Source: an uncultured Clostridia bacterium (lineage in GTDB: Bacteria > Bacillota > Clostridia > Christensenellales > Borkfalkiaceae). Taken from it: a DNA stretch of 7,249 nucleotides. A program made the translations under genes and the position numbers. Below, one piece after another: positions 1 to 6,096 of this stretch (its first letter is position 1; every line of letters begins with the position of its first letter). The stretch covers positions 1-7,249 of the forward strand of contig CALWBJ010000047.1 of NCBI GenBank assembly GCA_944376035.1. The letters run 5' to 3'. The notes beneath the pieces are model-generated. The model had not been told where the DNA came from and did no database searches. It saw only the letters and a list, made by a program, of their open reading frames with translations.

Positions 1-221
1 CCTGGAACGATTACAATACGTTTATAATATGGTTACCGTCTTATCCGAGTCTTGCGGTCGGTCTTTACCTGTTTGAACAGGCTGCGAATAAGGGGGGGAA
101 GATATCGGGCCCTGTTATACTTGCGGCGTTTGTAGTTGTAGTTATACCGACAGTCATACTTTATCTTTCCACACAGAATATACTTCTGAAAAAGTTTACG
201 GTTGGCGGACTTAAAGGCTAA
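1..221 (+). CDS. Carbohydrate ABC transporter permease, MalG/AraQ type (C-terminal fragment)
   Basis: This is the last 72 codons of a gene that starts before the window. The first complete codon is at 3 and the stop is TAA at 219-221. The fragment begins WNDYNTFIIWLPSYPSLAVG, which matches the segment that follows the EAA loop in MalG/AraQ-type sugar permeases (typically WNDF..PL.....L.T..VGL). A hydrophobic membrane segment follows at about residues 41-60 of the fragment (PVILAAFVVVVIPTVILYL). It ends in KKFTVGGLKG, very close to the usual family C-terminus (a Q..ΦxxGL..GavKG-like tail). Such permeases sit in the cytoplasmic membrane and pair with a second permease, a sugar-binding lipoprotein and an MsmX-like ATPase; none of these is visible here. 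The EAA loop itself lies upstream of the window. Substrate is unknown; the neighbouring glycan-active genes suggest an oligosaccharide released by them. Confidence 0.85.
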   Translation, partial: WNDYNTFIIWLPSYPSLAVGLYLFEQAANKGGKISGPVILAAFVVVVIPTVILYLSTQNILLKKFTVGGLKG

Positions 222-243
222 AAATTAGGTCGGTAAAGATTTG

Positions 244-309
244 CAGACGGTAAAGGATTGTATATAAAACAGTTTGTTATTTGCTATATATAAATAAAAT
301 AACCGTCTG
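244..309 (+). repeat. Inverted repeat cagacggt / accgtctg, long spacer
   Basis: The perfect 8-bp arms are at 244-251 and 302-309. Between them a second, AT-only pairing is possible (261-266 with 287-292), which would give a hairpin with a large internal loop. It lies just after the permease stop codon, where a 3'-end structure would be expected. However, the 3' arm is followed by an A-rich run and not by T residues, so it does not fit an intrinsic terminator for the + strand transcript. It could be an RNA 3'-end stabilising structure, a pair of operator half-sites, or chance. Confidence 0.25.
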
Positions 310-323
310 AATAAAAAATAAAT

Positions 324-364
324 TAAATATATTCAAATTAATATAGTTAAATAAATATATTCAA
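324..364 (+). repeat. Direct repeat taaatatattcaa, two copies with a 28-bp period
   Basis: The same 13 bases occur without mismatch at 324-336 and 352-364. The match stops at both ends in each copy. Direct repeats upstream of a sugar-utilisation operon are a common form of binding site for AraC-family or two-component regulators, but no regulator gene is in the window. The low sequence complexity makes a chance match possible. Confidence 0.35.
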
Positions 365-407
365 TATTAAATGAAAATTGTCATATTATTAAGGCTATTA
401 AGTCCCG

Positions 408-423
408 AAATATCATGATAATT
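408..423. promoter_or_regulatory. Short palindrome tatcatgata, possible operator
   Basis: TATCATGATA at 411-420 is a perfect 10-bp palindrome. After one mismatched pair (410/421) it continues with two more matching pairs out to 408 and 423. It ends about 40 bases before the start codon of the large secreted protein, a plausible place for a repressor site overlapping the promoter. A palindrome of this size is not rare in AT-rich DNA, so the call is weak. Confidence 0.2.
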
Positions 424-452
424 GCAAAAGAGATTATATAAAAAAATTAAGC

Positions 453-456
453 GGTG
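453..456 (+). promoter_or_regulatory. Ribosome binding site (GGTG) that selects the ATG at 463
   Basis: GGTG can pair with the CACC part of the 16S rRNA 3' end (full site AGGAGGTG) and lies 6 bases before the ATG at 463-465. The in-frame GTG at 454-456 overlaps this motif and has no Shine-Dalgarno sequence at a proper distance upstream. The GTG is therefore more likely part of the ribosome binding site than the start codon. Confidence 0.5.
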
Positions 457-462
457 AAAAAC

Positions 463-3400
463 ATGAAAAAAACAAGAAGTTTACTATTGGTGATTTTAAG
501 TCTTACAATGCTTTGTTCGCTTGGAATGTTAATATTCACTTCAAATGCTGCGACAGCAGAGTACGATTTGAAAAACGAATACAAACTTGCGCTTACCGAT
601 TATACTGTTCCGGATTATTCGGAGAATGTTAAAATTACCGACCCTAACGGCAAAACCGTAACAGTTAAGGACGGAAAGATTGCACTTTTAGTTTGCGGCG
701 AATACGAGATAAACTACGGTAAAGACGAAAACGGTAACGATCTTATAAAAAAGATAGTCGTTTACGCAAATATTCCCGAAGTTACGATTGAAGTCAGCGA
801 GGAATTTGCCGAGTCCTATCCTGCCGGGAAAATACTTATTTTCCCCGTTGCAAACATAAGTAACGTTTACAGAAGTTTCAGCGAATACAGCGTGGAAATC
901 TATAAAGGAGATACGCTTTTAAAGACTGTAAATAATTCTCTTTCTAAACAGGGTAGTTATTATTTTGCAGAAAGCGGAAACTATAAAGTTTCATATACCG
1001 TTACAGACGATTTTGACAAAAAATGGTCAAAAGACTTTTCATTAACGGTAATCGATAAAGAAGAAGTATTTTACGATATATTGCCCGAAGAGGTAGAATT
1101 CGGAACGACCCTTAACATCGGTTTCCCCTACGGTTATTATAAAGGCGAGGAATATCAGGTCAGTGTTACGGTAACTACGCCTTCCGGTAAATCCGGAGTC
1201 GCTAAATCACCGTTTATCGAGACCGATGAAGTCGGGACTTATGTTTTCAGATATGAAAGTAATATAAACGGAAAGACGATATCTTATGAGCAGAGCGTAA
1301 AAGTCGTTACTGTTGAAAGCGCGTTTACGTTCGTGAAAGGCAGCGGAGACGTAGGAGAAGAGGATGTAGCGCTTCCTTACTATGCAAACGAATATGCGAC
1401 GGGTTTAACAGGAAGGCTTCTTACCTCAGATCAGGAAAACTTAACATTTTATTACAATAAAATTATCGATCTCAATCAACTCACAAAAGACGATAACGTT
1501 ATAGAATTTTTGCCTTATTCGTCAGGTTCCGACATACATCTCGGATATATAAGAATAAAGTTGACCGATATATACGACGTCAATAATACCGTAACTGCTT
1601 ATATATTCCAGAATTCGTACGATGCCGAGCACACTAATATGCTTGTTGAATTTAACGGTATAACCGGCGGACTGATCAACGATCCCGGTGCATACGGTAC
1701 TTTTTCGTCCAACTACGGGACCATACTTTATCAGGCAGGTCTATACGGCGATGTGTTGGGAAGGTCAAGAACGATATGTTTAAGGTATTCAACCGAGGAA
1801 AATGCCGTTTATACGTTTTCGAGGAATAAACAAACTGAATACGGGACGCAAATAGTATTAGACCTTGACGACACGTCTTATATTCCCATAGAGAGTCAAT
1901 TTAATGGATTTACGACGGGTGAAGTTTATCTTTCGGTTGAACTTACTTCAAACAGCAGTGCGGGAATGTATATAACCGAAATTGCAGGGGAAAAGATTTC
2001 CGAAAACCAAGATGTTTCGGACGTTATGATTGGTTTTGAAGGAAAGCATCCCGGATATACAGGCGCGGTAGGATACGATTACAGACTGCCCGTAGCGGTT
2101 AAATCGCCTGCATGCGTTAGTAACAGTCCCATAACTCTCAAAGTATTCAAAGGCGAGACCGATTGCTCCGATAAACTCGAAGGAAATATATTCCGTCCGA
2201 CGGAAGCAGGCGAATACACCGCGGAATATTCCATGAGTTATCTCGGTAAAAATCTTGTAAAGGAATTCACTTTCACGATAGGCGATACTGCGTCCGACAT
2301 AACGATCAATGTGCCGACGGGAGAGTCCGTAATTTACGGTGAAAGATATTATATTCCTTCAATAAGCGCGGAAGGCGGCGCGGGTAAACTGACCCTTACC
2401 TACCGTGCGGAATTGAACGGTAAAGTTATCGAACCGGATACTTTCGGCGGATACCTTGCGGACAGTACGGGAACTCTGAAAATTTTTGTTACGGCTACAG
2501 ATGAGATAAATTACAAAAAGACCGTCTCTTACAACGTAAGTATAAACGAGGGCGTTATCTGCATGCTTGATTCGGTGATAGCCAAGAGCGTGCGTATAAA
2601 TAAGGAATACGAATTTCCGGGCTTTACGGCAATATCCGTAAAGGACAATAAAGAGACTGAACTCACAAACAAGAAAATAGTTATAACTTACGGCGACGGA
2701 CAGAGCACGGAACTCACAGACGGAGACTATTCGTTCAAAGTACCTGCTTGCGACAAAATAAAAGTAGAATATCAGGCAGAGTTGGACGGAGTATATACTA
2801 CCGTAGATGAATATATCCTTGACGTACTGCCTGAGACGTTGAACGGTTCGGAAGACTTGTTTATCTATGAAAATATGACTGCGATTACGCTTGAAAACGG
2901 TCTGCTTTTCAAGATGCCGGAAGCGAAAGACGAGTATAAAATCGCCTTCCCGAACGTACTTGCGGTAAATAATTTCTATTATAAATTTGCAGTAGTAGAC
3001 GGAACACAGAATTTCGATAATTTTGAAATTATATTTACGGATATAGAAAATCCCCAACTTAAACTCAGCGTACAGGTATACGGCTTTGATTTTTCGGCAG
3101 GAACTGCAAAACTTACGGTTAATAACAGAGGCTCCGAAACGATAATAAAGGGAACAACGGGTAAATTCTCCGTAGACGCCGACGACGCAAGTTATATCGG
3201 CAAGACTTATATGTTCTTTGAAATAAGTTTCTCGCAGAGCGAAGGCGTGGTCAAGAACTCTACCGCAGACAGCGTAGCGGCATATGTAACCGAATTTGAA
3301 AACGGCAGAGCGTTCACTGAATTTACAAAAACTGTTGCTCATGTTGATTTCAAAGTAAACGGTGCCGAGAGCGGCGCGGAAGTTATGATAGGCGGCGTCG

Positions 3401-4026
3401 GTAATCAGCAGATAAACTATTCAATTGAAAACAATAATAATTACGAAGACAACGATAACGTGGGACCCGAAATAGTGGTTTACGGGAACAGTTCTTTCTA
3501 TAACGCGACTATCGGCGAAGTATACACTGTTGCAAAAGCGGCGGCATTCGACGTGATACAGAACAGTTCTTACGTAACGGTATCGCTTACCGATCCGACA
3601 GGCGAATATCTTATAAAGAGGAACACATTTGCCGACGAGGACAGGGAAGTAACGCTGGATAAATACGGCTATTATCAACTTGAATACACAGCATACGACA
3701 GTCTCGGCAAGCGCAACACGCTTTCTATAAGGTTAGTAGTAAAAGACACGGTACCTCCCCAAATAACCGTTAGCGGAAATTATTCGGAGAGTTATAAAGT
3801 CGGTCAGGAAATAACCGTACTCTCTGCGAGCATTAGCGATGATGTGGCTGCGGCAGAAGATATAGAATTGCTTATATACATCAGGGGACCGAGAGGACTG
3901 ACAAAGGTTAAGGCAGGCGATAAATATAAATTCACCGAAGTCGGTTCGTATGAAGTAATATATTTTGCTACCGATAACTGGGACAATGTCAGCCGCGTAA
4001 CTTATAACTTTACGGTCGGTGCCTGA
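463..4026 (+). CDS. Large secreted multi-domain Ig-like / concanavalin-like protein
   Basis: The product is about 1187 residues from the ATG at 463; a GTG at 454 in the same frame would add three. It opens with a clear Sec signal peptide: KK..R, a hydrophobic core LLLVILSLTMLCSLGMLIF, and probable cleavage after SNA or ATA near residues 28-31. My domain reading (mature protein, approximate) is: three Ig-like sandwiches at about 32-105, 106-200 and 200-285; a larger region at 286-520 resembling a concanavalin/LamG-type fold (FYYNKIIDLNQL..., IRIKLTDIYDVNNTVTAYIF); three more Ig-like units at 520-608, 609-700 and 700-793; a second, more divergent concanavalin-like region at 794-985; and two tandem Ig-like repeats at 1000-1090 and 1094-1187. 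Several units end in the typical Ig strand motif GxYxxxYxaxD (SGNYKVSYTVTDDF, YGYYQLEYTAYDSLG, VGSYEVIYFATDNWD). I see no catalytic motif, LPXTG, C-terminal membrane helix, SLH or dockerin sequence. The likely role is extracellular glycan or surface binding for the degradative proteins encoded downstream. The specific function is not recognised. Confidence 0.88.
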   Translation: MKKTRSLLLVILSLTMLCSLGMLIFTSNAATAEYDLKNEYKLALTDYTVPDYSENVKITDPNGKTVTVKDGKIALLVCGEYEINYGKDENGNDLIKKIVVYANIPEVTIEVSEEFAESYPAGKILIFPVANISNVYRSFSEYSVEIYKGDTLLKTVNNSLSKQGSYYFAESGNYKVSYTVTDDFDKKWSKDFSLTVIDKEEVFYDILPEEVEFGTTLNIGFPYGYYKGEEYQVSVTVTTPSGKSGVAKSPFIETDEVGTYVFRYESNINGKTISYEQSVKVVTVESAFTFVKGSGDVGEEDVALPYYANEYATGLTGRLLTSDQENLTFYYNKIIDLNQLTKDDNVIEFLPYSSGSDIHLGYIRIKLTDIYDVNNTVTAYIFQNSYDAEHTNMLVEFNGITGGLINDPGAYGTFSSNYGTILYQAGLYGDVLGRSRTICLRYSTEENAVYTFSRNKQTEYGTQIVLDLDDTSYIPIESQFNGFTTGEVYLSVELTSNSSAGMYITEIAGEKISENQDVSDVMIGFEGKHPGYTGAVGYDYRLPVAVKSPACVSNSPITLKVFKGETDCSDKLEGNIFRPTEAGEYTAEYSMSYLGKNLVKEFTFTIGDTASDITINVPTGESVIYGERYYIPSISAEGGAGKLTLTYRAELNGKVIEPDTFGGYLADSTGTLKIFVTATDEINYKKTVSYNVSINEGVICMLDSVIAKSVRINKEYEFPGFTAISVKDNKETELTNKKIVITYGDGQSTELTDGDYSFKVPACDKIKVEYQAELDGVYTTVDEYILDVLPETLNGSEDLFIYENMTAITLENGLLFKMPEAKDEYKIAFPNVLAVNNFYYKFAVVDGTQNFDNFEIIFTDIENPQLKLSVQVYGFDFSAGTAKLTVNNRGSETIIKGTTGKFSVDADDASYIGKTYMFFEISFSQSEGVVKNSTADSVAAYVTEFENGRAFTEFTKTVAHVDFKVNGAESGAEVMIGGVGNQQINYSIENNNNYEDNDNVGPEIVVYGNSSFYNATIGEVYTVAKAAAFDVIQNSSYVTVSLTDPTGEYLIKRNTFADEDREVTLDKYGYYQLEYTAYDSLGKRNTLSIRLVVKDTVPPQITVSGNYSESYKVGQEITVLSASISDDVAAAEDIELLIYIRGPRGLTKVKAGDKYKFTEVGSYEVIYFATDNWDNVSRVTYNFTVGA

Positions 4027-4040
4027 CGCGCACTTTTAAC

Positions 4041-4045
4041 AGGAG
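4041..4045 (+). promoter_or_regulatory. Strong ribosome binding site AGGAG for the DUF4838 lipoprotein
   Basis: AGGAG lies 6 bases before the ATG at 4052, inside the 25-base gap after the previous stop codon. It fixes the start at 4052 and not at the second in-frame ATG at 4067. There is no room for a separate promoter or terminator in this gap, which supports co-transcription with the upstream gene. Confidence 0.8.
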
Positions 4046-4051
4046 ATATAT

Positions 4052-6055
4052 ATGTTCAGAAATAAAATGTTTATTAAAGCGATTACAGTAATGTTATGTG
4101 TAATAACAATGTTTTCGGCAGTCGGGTGCAGTTGCGGAGGCGGCGAAACAGGCAAAGACGACAACGTGATTGACGACAGCGTAGTTCACGGATATATAGT
4201 AAAAGACGGCGCGTCCGATTATATAATAGTAACTCCCGAAGATCCGTCTGAGTGCATACAGTACGCAGCGGAAGAGATGCAGAGCCTGATTGCAGAGAGC
4301 AGCGGAGTGTATCTGCCTATAAGGACGGAAAATCTTGTTAATTATACTTCCGAAAGCAACATTATATCCATCGGTCAGACGGAAATACTCAACACTTATG
4401 ACCATGGCTTTGATTATTCAACTCTTAACGGCGACGGATTTTATATCCGTACGTTCGACCACAGTATGTTCATAGCCGGCGGAATTGACCGCGGAACTTT
4501 GTACGGAGTTTACGATTTTGCGGAAAAGATAATGGGATACGGGTTTTATACGAGTGATTACACTTATGTACCGGAAATATCCACGCTCGAACTCAATGAA
4601 ATAAGAATAAAGGAAGTGCCCGATTTTGAATACCGTGCGGTACTTTTCAGATCGGTATTCCGTGCGGACGCGGACAGAACTTATTACGCAAGATTAAGAC
4701 AGACCCACGAATTCATAACGGTTGACGAAAAATACGGCGGACAGATTAGTTGGCTTTCTGTCAACGGTAACACATGTCATACGACAATGGGATACGTACC
4801 TGTTTCCGAGTATTATTCAACGCCCGAGCAGAAAGAAGCAAATAAGGACATGTACGTCATAGACGGCGAGCCTTACGACATCTGCTGGACAAACGGCTTG
4901 ACTGCCGACGGAAAACTTGACGATACAAAAGAAGTCAGTACCATAAAAGCGGCGATAAAGAGCCTCAAAAAGTTTATAGAAGAAAACCCCGAGAAAGAAT
5001 ATTATCCTTTCGACCAGGAAGACTTCAAAACTCACTGCACATGTGCGGGTTGTAACGCCGTAACGTCAAAATACGGCTTTGCGGGTACGGAAATAAGATT
5101 TATAAACGTACTCATGGAAGAAGTGCAGAAGTGGCTTGATTCACAGCCTGAATACAACGGAAAGCAACTCAAAATAGTTACTTTCAGTTATCTGTATTCA
5201 ACAGACGCTCCCGTTAAGCCTACTGCTGACGGAGGATTTGAGCCGATAGACGAAACGGTAATACCTAACGAAAATCTCTATATACGTATAGCGCCTTTCG
5301 ACAGTAACCGTTATTATGCGCTCACCGATCCCAAACAGACCAACCCCGTATACCACAGTTATTATGACCAGTGGGGAGTACTGACGGATAAATTTATGTC
5401 CTGGACTTATACTTGTAATTACAGCGACTATTATATCTATTATCCGACCATACAGAGAATGCAACTCGAACTTGAAGAATTCCTAGGCATAGGCACAGAT
5501 TATATGCTTATACAGGAATGTATTTCCGAGTTCAACGCAATACAGTCGATAATCAACTGTTACGTATACAGCAAAATGCTCTGGGACGCCGATCTTGATC
5601 CGTACGAATTAAGACGTGATTTCATAGAGCACTATTTCGGACCCGAGGCGGAAACGGTGCAGTGGGTATTCGAATTCTTTGACGAATACTATTTTGAAAA
5701 TCAGGAAAATACCAACGGAAGATTCTTCCATAATGATTTGTACAGCGCGACGTATCATCCCGTAAACTATCTGGAAACGGCGCTTGGTAAACTCGACAAA
5801 TCGGTCGAGAATATAGCGAATAATACAGAACTCAGCGCGCAGGAAAAATCCGATTATACCGACAGGATTGACAGGGTAAGACTTCTTTGTCTGTATCCGT
5901 TGATGCACAACAGGCAGATATATTATTCCGACGACGCATATAAATTTAATGAATGTGCGAAAGAATTTTTCAACACCTGTGAAAGTCTTGGAGTAGTGGA
6001 CTACGGCGAAAATCTGCCCATATCGGATCTTGAAAACAAATATCCCTTCTCCTGA
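4052..6055 (+). CDS. DUF4838 domain-containing lipoprotein, glycoside-hydrolase-like
   Basis: The 667-residue product starts with a lipoprotein signal peptide: basic and hydrophobic residues 3-21, then a lipobox AVGC with the lipidated Cys at 26, followed by a Gly-rich linker. It should be tethered outside the cytoplasmic membrane. Residues about 45-180 look like the small alpha/beta domain found before the catalytic barrel in GH20 and GH67 enzymes, with the hallmark GGIDRGTLYGVY at 143-154. Residues about 185-500 fit the DUF4838 barrel. This region includes FDQEDF (320-325) and the cysteine motif C329-x-C331-x2-C334 that recurs in this family, plus QEC at 488-490. The helical C-terminal part contains YSKMLWDADLDPYELRRDF, also typical of DUF4838. 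Acidic residues D321, E323, D324 and E489 are candidates for the active site, but I cannot assign catalysis or substrate. The length is normal for the family. The stop TGA is followed in frame by TAA TAA. Confidence 0.85.
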   Translation: MFRNKMFIKAITVMLCVITMFSAVGCSCGGGETGKDDNVIDDSVVHGYIVKDGASDYIIVTPEDPSECIQYAAEEMQSLIAESSGVYLPIRTENLVNYTSESNIISIGQTEILNTYDHGFDYSTLNGDGFYIRTFDHSMFIAGGIDRGTLYGVYDFAEKIMGYGFYTSDYTYVPEISTLELNEIRIKEVPDFEYRAVLFRSVFRADADRTYYARLRQTHEFITVDEKYGGQISWLSVNGNTCHTTMGYVPVSEYYSTPEQKEANKDMYVIDGEPYDICWTNGLTADGKLDDTKEVSTIKAAIKSLKKFIEENPEKEYYPFDQEDFKTHCTCAGCNAVTSKYGFAGTEIRFINVLMEEVQKWLDSQPEYNGKQLKIVTFSYLYSTDAPVKPTADGGFEPIDETVIPNENLYIRIAPFDSNRYYALTDPKQTNPVYHSYYDQWGVLTDKFMSWTYTCNYSDYYIYYPTIQRMQLELEEFLGIGTDYMLIQECISEFNAIQSIINCYVYSKMLWDADLDPYELRRDFIEHYFGPEAETVQWVFEFFDEYYFENQENTNGRFFHNDLYSATYHPVNYLETALGKLDKSVENIANNTELSAQEKSDYTDRIDRVRLLCLYPLMHNRQIYYSDDAYKFNECAKEFFNTCESLGVVDYGENLPISDLENKYPFS

Positions 6056-6096
6056 TAATAACAAGCATATTATAAAAGCCGTGAAACAATAATTAT

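Larger units (their letters stand above)
222..462 (+). promoter_or_regulatory. AT-rich intergenic region, probable promoter/operator region for the downstream operon
   Basis: This stretch has no credible gene on either strand and is far more AT-rich than the coding DNA around it. It contains an 8-bp inverted repeat with a 50-base spacer (244-251/302-309), a 13-bp direct repeat (324-336/352-364) and a 10-bp palindrome (411-420). I could not find a convincing sigma-A promoter. TTGTCA at 378-383 is a fair -35 box but has no -10 at the proper distance. GATAAT at 417-422 is a fair -10 box but lacks a -35 partner. The length of the gap, compared with 25 and 41 bases between the later genes, suggests that a new transcript starts here, separate from the permease operon. 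Confidence 0.4.

Noticed and set aside
378..422. Sigma-A promoter built from TTGTCA (378-383) and GATAAT (417-422)
   Set aside because: The spacing is 33 bases, about twice the allowed distance, and no better partner for either box was found.
454..462. GTG at 454 as the start of the large secreted protein
   Set aside because: It has no Shine-Dalgarno upstream, while GGTG at 453-456 is itself well placed for the ATG at 463, which begins a typical signal peptide (MKKTR then a hydrophobic core).
222..462. Riboswitch or small RNA in the intergenic region
   Set aside because: No GC-rich conserved stems or known riboswitch core is visible; the only structure is a weak, widely spaced inverted repeat.
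2359..3342. Long open frame of 327 codons on the - strand inside the large secreted-protein gene
   Set aside because: It lies wholly opposite a well-supported gene, its product is rich in Tyr, Phe, Arg and Cys in the manner of antisense translation, and it shows no recognisable domain or ribosome binding site. It is a codon-bias shadow.
3421..3678. Open frame of 85 codons on the - strand, and similar short antisense frames at 3804-3986, 4094-4405, 4817-5035, 5198-5464 and 6354-6617
   Set aside because: All are short, nested opposite real genes and without a start signal or recognisable product.
5609..6064. Open frame of 151 codons on the - strand opposite the C-terminal part of the DUF4838 gene
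   Set aside because: Same reasoning: it is fully antisense to a supported coding region, has no domain or signal I recognise, and its composition fits reverse-complement translation.
6056..6096. Terminator or promoter between the lipoprotein gene and the last gene
   Set aside because: The 41-base gap contains only AT-rich self-complementary bits such as ataattatat, with no GC stem, no T-run and no promoter pair.
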